Origin: Candidatus Symbiothrix dinenymphae
GTDB lineage: Bacteria > Bacteroidota > Bacteroidia > Bacteroidales > Azobacteroidaceae
Assembly: GCA_001417715.1 (NCBI GenBank)
Contig: BBRT01000327.1
Span: 17,646-81,645, forward strand
Length of the DNA: 64,000 nucleotides
Direction: 5' to 3'
In this document: positions 26,805-35,022 of the stretch, piece by piece
How the letters are laid out: every line of letters begins with the position of its first letter
How positions within the stretch are numbered: position 1 is the first letter of the stretch
Program-made: the position numbers and the translations under genes
Notes under the pieces: generated by a model
The model's input: the letters and a program-made list of their open reading frames with translations, nothing else
The model's database searches: none
What the model was told of the DNA's origin: nothing

Positions 26805-26856
26805 TTTTTTTATCTTGGTCATCTTGAAAATTTTGTTAAAATCAAGGTTCAGACAA
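26805..26856 (+). repeat. 52-bp direct repeat, copy 2
   Basis: Same orientation as copy 1 and one mismatch. It ends exactly at the metA stop codon. Confidence 0.85.
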
Positions 26857-27654
26857 TCAGGATGCGTCCATCATACTCAACCAATTGCTAAACAACCGAA
26901 TAGCATTTTCGCGCCATTGAAAAGCAATGCCATTCTTGGGGTCATTCCCGATGTAGTAATTGACGGGCATCGCGATGGGTAAGCCTTTGTTCAAATCCCT
27001 ATGATATTCGGTGTGAAGCGTGTTTGAGGCATATTCGGAATGTCCGGTGATGAAAATGTCGCGCCCCCCATGAGCCGTCACAATGTGTACGCCCGACTCG
27101 GCGGACTCGGTCAGCAAGGTCAGTTCGGGAACTTTCAAAATATCCGCTTTGCGAATTTCCGTATGCCGACTGTGCGGCGCATAAAACTCACTGCCAAAGC
27201 CACTTACCAATGGCGCGAAGGCATCATTTACCTGATGTTTGAAGACTCCAAACATTTTTTGCCCCAACGGATATTTCGGAATACCATAAAAGTGGTAAAG
27301 AGCCGCCTGAGCCGCCCAACAGATGTATAACCGGCTTGGAATATGGTCGCGAGCCCAATCCATGATTTGTCGCAACTCATCCCAATAGGTAACATCCTCG
27401 TATTCAATCTGTTCCACCGGTGCTCCGGTAATAATCAGCCCGTCATAAGGCGTATCGCGCACATCTTCAAAATGCTTGTAAAGGGCATCTAAATGCTCTT
27501 TAGGCGTGTTTTTGCAAACATGATTTTTGATTTTCAGCCAATCAATCTCGACCGGTATCGGGCTATGGGCAAAAATGCGCAAAAAATCAGCCTCTGTCGC
27601 CTGTTTGAGCGGCATCAGATTGAGAATAGCGATGTGTAAGGTGCGTTGTGACAT
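26857..27654 (-). CDS. metA: Homoserine O-succinyl/acetyltransferase, short form
   Basis: Activates homoserine for methionine synthesis. 265 residues. MetA signatures: LHIAILNLMPLKQATE, LIITGAPVEQIEYEDVTYW, ICWAAQAALYHFYGIPK with the catalytic Cys, and FITGHSEY with the His-Glu pair. Typical MetA proteins are about 300 residues; roughly 30-40 N-terminal residues are absent here. The short start is supported by a TACTTTTG -7 element (27672-27679) just upstream, so the short form seems real. Acyl donor specificity cannot be settled by eye. Confidence 0.93.
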   Translation of the reverse strand: MSQRTLHIAILNLMPLKQATEADFLRIFAHSPIPVEIDWLKIKNHVCKNTPKEHLDALYKHFEDVRDTPYDGLIITGAPVEQIEYEDVTYWDELRQIMDWARDHIPSRLYICWAAQAALYHFYGIPKYPLGQKMFGVFKHQVNDAFAPLVSGFGSEFYAPHSRHTEIRKADILKVPELTLLTESAESGVHIVTAHGGRDIFITGHSEYASNTLHTEYHRDLNKGLPIAMPVNYYIGNDPKNGIAFQWRENAIRLFSNWLSMMDAS

Positions 27655-27685
27655 GAAAAACTAATTGTGTTGCAAAAGTACACAA

Positions 27686-29113
27686 TTATTTCGTACTATG
27701 GAAAAACAAATCGTCCATCACCACTTCCGACTGAATATTTCCCCAATATTGGTTGTGCCGCACGCCGTTGGTCGTAATCATGGTGATATGAATGGTTTTG
27801 CGCGTTTTCGTTTCTTCTCTGAATGCACCGCGTTTTTTGCGTAGCACCTCATCGTACTGTTTGTCGATAATAAACTCATCCTCAGCGTATTTCATTTCGC
27901 AAAGGTTGATAACCCTGTCGTTGCGCTCTATGAGGAGGTCGATTTGCGCTGCATTTTCCTTGTCGTTGCTGCGCCACGAAGCCGTTTTTGTTGATACACC
28001 GAAAATGCCAAGTTTTTGCTTTATTTGCGGTAAATGTGCCAAACAAACCTGCTCAAAGGCGTAACCACTCCATGCGCGCCGACGAGCATTGTCAATGGCA
28101 TTTGTCCAAAAATGCGAGTCATCAAACGTATTGGTTTTCAGAAAATTGAAATAGAAAAGCGAATAAAAATCTATCAATTGATAAAGCGAATGCTGCTCTT
28201 TTTTGCCAAAACTTTGATAACGACGGATAAAATCGCACTGCTCCAATTCGTTGAGCATATCTGTTAAACCGCCACCATTGGATATTTTGGTCAAGTCAAT
28301 GATTTCTTCGCGCGTTAATCCCTTTGTCTTTGTGCTTAATGCATCCACAATTTTCAAGTGGTTTGTGTAGTTTTTAAACAAAGAAGCATAAAGGAAAGCA
28401 AATTCGTTTTTCAGCGGGGCATCCTCTTTATATAACAGATTATCAATATTTTGCGACACGCTCAACCCTTTTTCAAACATTTCGAGATAATAGGGGATTC
28501 CGCCAAAAATCATATAGGCATCGATGATTGATTTGCGGTCTAAAGGAATTTTTTTGTGTGTAAAAAAATCCTCACATTCGCCCAACGAGAACGGTGAAAT
28601 GTGCATACGGCGCGTAACACGATTGTACAAACCGCCCTTATCGTTAAGCAGTTTATCAATTATCCACGAAGTAGCCGACCCGCAGGCTATCAGCAAAATA
28701 TCGCTACGCCCCGAAGCCCAAGTGTTCCAAAAAAAATCAACAGCTGTCAAAAAACCCGAACGAGCGGTATCAAACCACGGTAATTCGTCTATAAAAACCA
28801 CTTTTTTGCCGCGTTTGCCCGAATGTTCAAGCAAATGAATTAGCTGCCGAAAAGCATCCATCCACGACTTGAGAGGTGGATAGGGCATTTTTCCGTAAAA
28901 AGAGAGAGCAGCATTAAAATTTCCCAATTGCTCACGTTTAGTGGCTTTTTTCAATCCGCTGATATAAAACGAAAAATCCTGATTAAAATATTCTTTAATC
29001 AAAAATGTTTTGCCCACGCGCCGCCGTCCATACAACACAAGAAATTCCGATTTTTTGGACTCAACTAATTGCTGTATATCTGTTTGTTCCTGTTTCCGAC
29101 CAAGTAATGCCAT
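27686..29113 (-). CDS. AAA+ ATPase with DUF234-type PD-(D/E)XK domain, copy 1
   Basis: 475 residues. STAND/AAA+ ATPase with Walker A YGRRRVGKTFLI near residue 30, Walker B VVFIDELPW near 108, sensor-type LIACGSATSWI and ISPFSLGEC. A winged-helix-like segment (LTREEIIDLTKISNGGGLT) precedes a C-terminal nuclease-like domain with AAQIDLLI and NLCEMKYA, giving the D...ExK core. Function in cells is unknown for this family. Upstream, on the same strand, is an array of hairpin repeats (29158-29388). A paralogue lies at 35023 with a different array. Confidence 0.9.
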   Translation of the reverse strand: MALLGRKQEQTDIQQLVESKKSEFLVLYGRRRVGKTFLIKEYFNQDFSFYISGLKKATKREQLGNFNAALSFYGKMPYPPLKSWMDAFRQLIHLLEHSGKRGKKVVFIDELPWFDTARSGFLTAVDFFWNTWASGRSDILLIACGSATSWIIDKLLNDKGGLYNRVTRRMHISPFSLGECEDFFTHKKIPLDRKSIIDAYMIFGGIPYYLEMFEKGLSVSQNIDNLLYKEDAPLKNEFAFLYASLFKNYTNHLKIVDALSTKTKGLTREEIIDLTKISNGGGLTDMLNELEQCDFIRRYQSFGKKEQHSLYQLIDFYSLFYFNFLKTNTFDDSHFWTNAIDNARRRAWSGYAFEQVCLAHLPQIKQKLGIFGVSTKTASWRSNDKENAAQIDLLIERNDRVINLCEMKYAEDEFIIDKQYDEVLRKKRGAFREETKTRKTIHITMITTNGVRHNQYWGNIQSEVVMDDLFFHSTK

Positions 29114-29157
29114 AGATTATTATTTTATATTCGGCTGCAAAGGTACAAAAAAATATT

Positions 29158-29388
29158 AGTTTAAGCGAAATATCCGATTATATAGTTCGCTTAAACTCAT
29201 AAAAAATACGAGTTTAAGCGAATTATAATGTTCTATACTTCGCTTAAACTCATAAAAAATATGATTTTAAGCGAACTATAATGTTCTATAGTTCGCTTAA
29301 ACTCATAAAAAAATATGAGTTTAAGCGAACTATAATGTTTTATAGTTCGCTTAAACTCATAAAAAATGCGAGTTTAAGCGAACTATAG
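29158..29388. repeat. Palindromic repeat array A (4.5 units)
   Basis: Four 40-bp units (29158, 29211, 29264, 29318) and a half unit at 29371. Each is a hairpin with 17-bp arms such as AGTTTAAGCGAACTATA around a 6-base loop. Spacers of 13-14 bp (CATAAAAAATATG) are nearly constant and self-complementary. Period 53 bp. It lies upstream of the -7 element (29142-29149, TACCTTTG) of the ATPase gene. Confidence 0.92.
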
Positions 29389-29463
29389 AACATGACAAGC
29401 CGAATTTAACAAAGTTTAACACAAAATGGCTGACAACAATGAATGTTGTTTAAAAATAATATC

Positions 29464-29471
29464 TACCTTTG
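29464..29471 (+). promoter_or_regulatory. -7 element of the thiamine receptor transcript
   Basis: TACCTTTG just before the riboswitch. Confidence 0.65.
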
Positions 29472-29478
29472 CGCCCGA

Positions 29479-29558
29479 TATCTTTAGGGGTGCCCATACG
29501 GGCTGAGATCATACCCTTTGAACCTGAACAGGTTAGCACCTGCGGAGGGACGAAGATT
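29479..29558 (+). ncRNA. TPP (THI-box) riboswitch
   Basis: Conserved pieces in order: AGGGGTGCC, GGGCTGAGAT, ACCCTTTGAACCTGAACAGG, TTAGCACCTGCGGAGGGA. P1 is closed by ATCTT and AAGAT. Binds thiamin diphosphate and lowers expression of the TonB receptor downstream. Confidence 0.95.
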
Positions 29559-29641
29559 TATTTATAGACATTGCGGGTTTGACCCGAAATCATACGATAA
29601 ATAAAAACATTTCTCACAATTCCCCTTTTTTATAAACAACA

Positions 29642-29675
29642 GCGTGTCATTGCGGGCGCGATTCGCAATACACGC
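29642..29675 (+). promoter_or_regulatory. Hairpin between riboswitch and start codon
   Basis: GCGTGT(C)ATTGCG pairs with CGCAATACACGC. It derives from the dispersed palindrome family and may serve in the riboswitch expression platform or hinder ribosome entry; no U-run follows, so it is not a standard terminator. Confidence 0.45.
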
Positions 29676-29693
29676 ATAAAAATTATTTATTTT

Positions 29694-31988
29694 ATGAAAA
29701 AGGTTTTTTTTCAGAGTTTCTTGGTTTTAGGTGCAGGCATGGTGTCTGCACAAGAGATTGCGGGTCAAGCCCGCAATGACAGTGATGGTGCGGGCATGGT
29801 GCTCGCACAGGGGATTGCGGGTCAAGTCCGCAATGACAGCGATGATGCAGGGTTTGCCCGCAGTGACATTAGCTTGCACGAGGTGGAGGTGGTGGCTTCG
29901 CGAGCCGGTGAGAAAACGCCGGTGGCTTATTCCAATATGGATAAGCAGGCAATTGAGGCGGCGAATTTTGGGCAGGACATTCCGTTTCTGCTGTTGCTTA
30001 CGCCCTCTGTCATAGCAACTTCCGATGCCGGCACGGGCATTGGCTACACGGGGTTTCGCATTCGCGGCACGGATGCCAACCGCATCAACATCACAAGTAA
30101 TGGCATTCCGCTCAACGATTCGGAGTCGCACGGCGTGTTTTGGGTGAACATGCCCGACTTCGCCTCCTCGTTGCAGGATTTGCAGGTGCAGCGCGGTGTG
30201 GGCACGTCCACTAATGGTGCAGGGGCGTTTGGGGCGAGTATTAACATGAAAACAGAGAATGTGCCGCTGAAATCCTACGGCGAATTTGACGGCGGGTTGG
30301 GGTCATTCAACACCCAAAAGGCGACTTTCAAGTTGGGCACAGGCATTCTCAACGACCATTGGGCATTTGACGGGCGGCTTTCGTCGATTACTTCTGACGG
30401 ATTTATTGACCGTGCGGCGGTTGATTTGAAGTCCTATTTTGCGCAGGGGGCGTATTTTAACGACCATTCGCTGGTGAAATTTATCACGTTTGGCGGCAAA
30501 GAAAAGACCTACCATGCTTGGGATGGCGTGTCGGATTACAAGTTGGCAGAAGGCAATCGCACCTACAATCCTTCGGGTTATATGGGTGAAGACGCGGATG
30601 GCAACGAACTTTTTTATGCCAATCAGACCGATAATTATGAGCAAACGCATTATCAGTTAAGCCTTTTGCAACGCTTAAATTTGAATTTGAATTTGAATGT
30701 AGCATTGCATTACACCAAAGGGCAAGGCTATTACGAAGAATACAAGGACAACAGAGCATTGGAAGAATATGGTCTTCAAGCAGGGGAAAGTGACTTGATT
30801 CGTGAAAAATGGCTCGACAATGATTTCTACGGCGGTATTTTCTCATTGGATTACATCCAAAATAAGTGGAATGTGTCGTTGGGTGGTGGCGCAAATAAAT
30901 ACGAGGGCAATCATTTTGGCTATGTGAAATGGGTGAAAGATTATACCGGAGATGCAGATTTTCAACCTAATCACGAATATTATCGCAGCACCGGCGACAA
31001 AACCGATGCCAACATTTATTTGAAAGCCAATTATCAACTGACCAACGAATTAAGTCTTTACGGCGATGCACAATACCGCTATATTGATTATCAAATTCAA
31101 GGGAAAAACGATGTCTGGGATTGGAATATTGGGGAAATGCAAAATTTAAATGTACATGATAAGTTCAATTTTTTCAATCCCAAAGTCGGTTTGTTTTACC
31201 AAATAAATAAGGAGAATAACGTGTATGCTTCTTTTGCGATTGCCAACCGTGAGCCGAATCGCAACAACTATACTAATGCCAATATTAACGAAATTCCCAA
31301 ACCGGAACGCTTGCAGGATTATGAATTAGGCTATAAATTCAATAATCGCACTTTCTCCGCCGGAGTCAATTTATATTATATGGACTACAAAGACCAATTG
31401 GTTTTGACAGGCAAAGTGAACGAAATCGGCGAGCCGCTGACATCGAATGTACCGGAGAGTTACCGCATGGGTGCAGAACTCGTATTGGGCGCGCGCATTA
31501 CCTCCTGGTTGAAATGGAACGGCAATTTAACGCTTAGCAGCAATGAAATCAAAAGCTATACCGAGTATATCGATGAATACGATGAAAATTGGGAATGGAT
31601 GCGTCAGGTCGAAAATGCGTTGGGAACGACTCCGATTGCGTTTTCGCCCAATGTAACCGCCGGAAGTTTGTTTGCCGTGTCTTTGAAAAATTGGGACGGC
31701 GGATTGCAATCCAATTTTGTGGGCAAACAATATATTGACAACACCGGAAGCGATGCCCGCAGTTTGGATGCCTATTTTGTCAATAATCTCCGATTGGGCT
31801 ATACATTCCACTTGAAAGGTGTTAAGTCATTGGCATTGAACGTATTAGTAAATAATTTATTCAATGCCCAATATGAAAGCAATGCGTGGGTTTATTCGTC
31901 TTACCAACAAGGAACGCGAAATGAAGACTTCGGCTATTTCCCGCAGGCAGGCACAAATTTCATGGCAAATGTGGTGGTGAAATTTTAA
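29694..31988 (+). CDS. TonB-dependent receptor, probable thiamine uptake
   Basis: 764 residues. Signal MKKVFFQSFLVLGAGMVSAQ, then two tandem repeat-derived segments (EIAGQARNDS and GIAGQVRNDS), the start of the receptor HEVEVVASRAGEKTPVAYSN, plug domain (GFRIRGTDANRINITSNGIP, LNDSESHGVFWVNMPDFAS) and a barrel ending FMANVVVKF. The TPP riboswitch in the leader points to thiamine or a precursor as ligand, as for the thiamine receptors of Bacteroides. The extra N-terminal repeats sit right at the signal cleavage region. Confidence 0.92.
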   Translation: MKKVFFQSFLVLGAGMVSAQEIAGQARNDSDGAGMVLAQGIAGQVRNDSDDAGFARSDISLHEVEVVASRAGEKTPVAYSNMDKQAIEAANFGQDIPFLLLLTPSVIATSDAGTGIGYTGFRIRGTDANRINITSNGIPLNDSESHGVFWVNMPDFASSLQDLQVQRGVGTSTNGAGAFGASINMKTENVPLKSYGEFDGGLGSFNTQKATFKLGTGILNDHWAFDGRLSSITSDGFIDRAAVDLKSYFAQGAYFNDHSLVKFITFGGKEKTYHAWDGVSDYKLAEGNRTYNPSGYMGEDADGNELFYANQTDNYEQTHYQLSLLQRLNLNLNLNVALHYTKGQGYYEEYKDNRALEEYGLQAGESDLIREKWLDNDFYGGIFSLDYIQNKWNVSLGGGANKYEGNHFGYVKWVKDYTGDADFQPNHEYYRSTGDKTDANIYLKANYQLTNELSLYGDAQYRYIDYQIQGKNDVWDWNIGEMQNLNVHDKFNFFNPKVGLFYQINKENNVYASFAIANREPNRNNYTNANINEIPKPERLQDYELGYKFNNRTFSAGVNLYYMDYKDQLVLTGKVNEIGEPLTSNVPESYRMGAELVLGARITSWLKWNGNLTLSSNEIKSYTEYIDEYDENWEWMRQVENALGTTPIAFSPNVTAGSLFAVSLKNWDGGLQSNFVGKQYIDNTGSDARSLDAYFVNNLRLGYTFHLKGVKSLALNVLVNNLFNAQYESNAWVYSSYQQGTRNEDFGYFPQAGTNFMANVVVKF
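29757..29842. repeat. Tandem palindrome copies in the receptor N terminus
   Basis: Two in-frame copies of ATTGCGGGTCAAGYCCGCAA, about 57 bp apart, within a duplicated segment that also repeats the AGMVxAQ codons of the signal cleavage site. Confidence 0.8.
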
Positions 31989-32013
31989 TTGGGGCGTTCT
32001 GCCGACGATTTTT

Positions 32014-34557
32014 TTACCCTCCACATTTGGAGTGTCCGCACGAAGTGCATTTCAGGCAACCCTCGGCATAGACGAGGGTTGCTTGACCGCAGCTGGGGCA
32101 TTTTCTGCCGCGGGCTTCGGTGCCTTCGAGGACGTACTTTTTCAGGGCACGTTCCACCCCGTTTTTCCATGTGTTGATGGACTCGTTGTTGAGTTCCAAG
32201 CCTTGTACGAGTTTGATGACTTGGTCCACAGGCATCGCGTAGCGCAACACGCCAGAAAGCAATTTGGCATAGTTCCAAAATTCGGGGTCGAATTTTCCGT
32301 CCAAACCTTCAATGGTGGTCTTGTAGCCGCGTTTGTTGGCGTATTGGAAGTCGTAATGTTTTTTGTCCTGTGCGTCCACGCTTTTGATAATCGTGCCTTT
32401 TTCAATATTTTTGGGGATGTAGATGCCATCGTCTTCATCGTACAGTCCGGTAAAGATTTCATACGGACGACCGTTGAGCAGCCCCACAAAGGCAATCCAT
32501 TTCTCGCGGTTGTTCTGAAAACGCACAATTTCTGCCTCCAATTCGCGGGGACGTTTCGCCACAATTACGGGTGGTTCGTAACATTCGCAATCTTGCTCCT
32601 CTTTTTTTGCTTCGGTAGCCAACAAAACGCCGCTTCGAGAGCCATCGCGATAGACGGTGCAACCTTTGCAGCCCGATTTCCATGCCTCTATATAGAGTTG
32701 ATTGACAAGCGATTCCTCTGCCTCATTCGGCAGGTTGATGGTAACACTTATCGAATGGTCGACCCATTTTTGCACGCGCCCCTGCATCTTCACTTTTTGC
32801 ATCCAGTCCACATCATTGGACGTAGCTTTGTAGTAGGGGGATTTTGCAATCAGTTCGTCAAGTTCCTCTTGGGAATATTTTTTTGCCGCCGGATAGCCAT
32901 TGGCAATCATCCAATCAACAAATTTGTGGTGAAACACGATATATTCTTCCCACGCATCGCCCACTTCATCCACAAAATCCACTTTCGAGGACACATCGTT
33001 GGGATTGACCTTCCGGCGGCGTTTGTAAACCGGCAAAAAGACCGGCTCAATGCCCGACGTGGTCTGTGTCATCAGCGAGGTAGTGCCTGTGGGCGCAATC
33101 GTCAAACAGGCAATGTTGCGGCGACCATATTTCTCCATATCAGCCACCAATTGCGGGTCGGCTTCGCGCAGACGGGCGATGAAAGGGTTGTTTTGTTCGC
33201 GCGTTGCCTCATAAATCTCAAACGCACCACGCTCACGAGCCAATTTCACCGATGAACCGTAGGCAGCCAAGGCGATGGCTTTTTGCACCTCTTCGGCAAC
33301 ATCCGTAGCCTCCGGCGTGCCGTAACGAAGTCCCAGAGCGGCTATCATATCACCCTCTGCGGTGATGCCGACACCTGTGCGGCGACCTTGCAGGGTCTTG
33401 CGGCGGATTTTTTCCCACAGCAACCCTTCGGCGTGCTTCACTTCGTCCGATTCGGGGTCGCTGTCTATTTTTGCAATAATTGTATCAATTTTTTCTATCT
33501 CCAAGTCGATAATATCGTCCATAATTCGTTGAGCCAGAGCCACATGCTCTTTGAACATCTTGAAATCAAATTTAGCCTCTTTGGTAAACGGTTTTTTCAC
33601 ATAAGAATACAAATTGATTGCCAACAGTCGGCAACTGTCATACGGACACAACGGAATTTCCCCGCAAGGGTTGGTTGAAACGGTTTTAAAGCCCAAATCG
33701 GCATAGCAGTCGGGCAACGATTCCTTGAGAATGGTGTCCCAAAACAGCACTCCCGGCTCGGCAGATTTCCACGCATTGTGGATAATTTTGCCCCACAGCG
33801 CACCGGCATCAATCTCGGTAGTGAAAGTTGGTGAGGTGCTGTCCACAGGATATTGTTGTTTGAACAATTCGTTTTCAACCACCGCTTTCATAAAATCATC
33901 GGTGATTTTGACGGATACATTGGCTCCGGTCACTTTGCCTTCTACCAATTTAGCATCTATAAACGACTCGACATCAGGGTGTTTGATGGAAACGCTCAAC
34001 ATCAACGCCCCGCGGCGACCATCCTGAGCCACTTCGCGCGTGGAGTTGGAATACCGCTCCATAAATGGCACCAAACCGGTGGAAGTCAATGCGGAATTTT
34101 TGACCGGCGAACCTTTGGGGCGGATGTGCGAAAGGTCGTGCCCCACGCCGCCGCGCCGTTTCATCAGTTGCACTTGCTCCTCGTCAATCTTAATGATGGC
34201 ACCGTAGGAATCCGCCAGCCCGTCAATGCCAATCACAAAGCAATTGGAGAGCGACCCAATCTGGTGATTGTTGCCAATACCGGTCATCGGGCTGCCCTGC
34301 GGGATGATGTATTTAAAATGGTCGAGCAAGTCAAACAGTTCCTGCTCCGTCAGCGGGTTAGGATACTTCGCTTCAACACGGGCAATCTCACTCGCCAAAC
34401 GGAGGTGCATCTCCGCCGGTGTTTTCTCAAAAATGCCACCAAAGCCATCCTTTAATGCGTATTTGTTCAAAAAAACTTTGGCGGCTAATTCATCGCCATT
34501 AAAATAATCCAATGAAGCCTGAAATGCTTCATCAAAAGTATAACCTTTTGCCTTCAC
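32014..34557 (-). CDS. nrdJ: Adenosylcobalamin-dependent ribonucleotide reductase, class II
   Basis: Makes deoxyribonucleotides with or without oxygen. 847 residues from a GTG start (VKAKGYTFDEAFQASL), chosen because longer readings begin inside the -7 element TACTTTTG. Core motifs: GSLSNCFVI (first redox Cys), RRGGVGHDLSHIRP, TNPCGEIPLC (radical-site Cys and Glu), CLTIAPTGTTSLM. The C terminus has a zinc-ribbon-like CPSCG...CLKCTSCG region usual in the bacterial NrdJ group and used for redox exchange. It converges with the thiamine receptor gene. The presence of class II enzyme implies a cobalamin supply. Confidence 0.95.
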   Translation of the reverse strand: MKAKGYTFDEAFQASLDYFNGDELAAKVFLNKYALKDGFGGIFEKTPAEMHLRLASEIARVEAKYPNPLTEQELFDLLDHFKYIIPQGSPMTGIGNNHQIGSLSNCFVIGIDGLADSYGAIIKIDEEQVQLMKRRGGVGHDLSHIRPKGSPVKNSALTSTGLVPFMERYSNSTREVAQDGRRGALMLSVSIKHPDVESFIDAKLVEGKVTGANVSVKITDDFMKAVVENELFKQQYPVDSTSPTFTTEIDAGALWGKIIHNAWKSAEPGVLFWDTILKESLPDCYADLGFKTVSTNPCGEIPLCPYDSCRLLAINLYSYVKKPFTKEAKFDFKMFKEHVALAQRIMDDIIDLEIEKIDTIIAKIDSDPESDEVKHAEGLLWEKIRRKTLQGRRTGVGITAEGDMIAALGLRYGTPEATDVAEEVQKAIALAAYGSSVKLARERGAFEIYEATREQNNPFIARLREADPQLVADMEKYGRRNIACLTIAPTGTTSLMTQTTSGIEPVFLPVYKRRRKVNPNDVSSKVDFVDEVGDAWEEYIVFHHKFVDWMIANGYPAAKKYSQEELDELIAKSPYYKATSNDVDWMQKVKMQGRVQKWVDHSISVTINLPNEAEESLVNQLYIEAWKSGCKGCTVYRDGSRSGVLLATEAKKEEQDCECYEPPVIVAKRPRELEAEIVRFQNNREKWIAFVGLLNGRPYEIFTGLYDEDDGIYIPKNIEKGTIIKSVDAQDKKHYDFQYANKRGYKTTIEGLDGKFDPEFWNYAKLLSGVLRYAMPVDQVIKLVQGLELNNESINTWKNGVERALKKYVLEGTEARGRKCPSCGQATLVYAEGCLKCTSCGHSKCGG

Positions 34558-34865
34558 GTCGTTTATTTTTATTTTTATTTTAAAATTTGAAATTCTATAA
34601 TTGTTGTCAAAAGTTTGACACTGCAAAAGTAGGTATATATATTAAATCTACCAAATTTTTTAATAATTATTTTTCATTTTGTTGATAAGTTTTCCAAAAT
34701 AAAAATTAACTGTTTGATTTTCAATTATTTAATTTTTTAGTGAAATAAAAAAAATCTCCAAAATGAAAATCGAGGATTGAAGTGAGGCTAAATTATTTTG
34801 GTATCAACCGTAAATTATATGCACAACAAAGGATTGCGGGTCAAGCCCGCAATGACAGACTTTTT
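34558..34865. other. Leader of nrdJ and repeat-bearing spacer
   Basis: Holds the nrdJ -7 element TACTTTTG (minus strand, near 34623-34630), an AT-rich tract and one solitary dispersed palindrome at 34833-34856. No gene seen. Confidence 0.6.
34833..34856. repeat. Solitary dispersed palindrome copy
   Basis: ATTGCGGGTCAAGCCCGCAA plus TGAC, same as the copies translated inside the ABC-F and receptor genes. Confidence 0.85.
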
Positions 34866-35011
34866 AATCAGCCGTAAGTAGGTAAAAATAGTGAGTTATG
34901 GCTGATTATAAATCTATAATCAGCCGTAAGTGGGTAAAAATAGTGAGTTACGGCTGATTATAAATCTATAATCAGCCGTAAGTGGGCAAAAATAGTGAGT
35001 TACGGCTGATT
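34866..35011. repeat. Palindromic repeat array B (3 units), downstream of ATPase copy 2
   Basis: Units at 34866, 34918 and 34970, period 52 bp. Arms AATCAGCCGTAA and TTACGGCTGATT with an 18-base loop; the constant spacer is ATAAATCTAT. One unit has TTATGGCTGATT, which keeps pairing as G-U. It ends 11 bases from the ATPase stop codon. Confidence 0.93.
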
Positions 35012-35022
35012 ATAGAATTATA

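Noticed and set aside
29158..29388. Possible CRISPR array
   Set aside because: Repeats are hairpins and the 13-14 bp spacers are nearly constant; CRISPR spacers are longer and unique. No cas genes.
32032..33255. 407-codon plus-strand frame opposite nrdJ
   Set aside because: The nrdJ reading matches a full-length enzyme with all motifs; the antisense frame has no recognisable domain.
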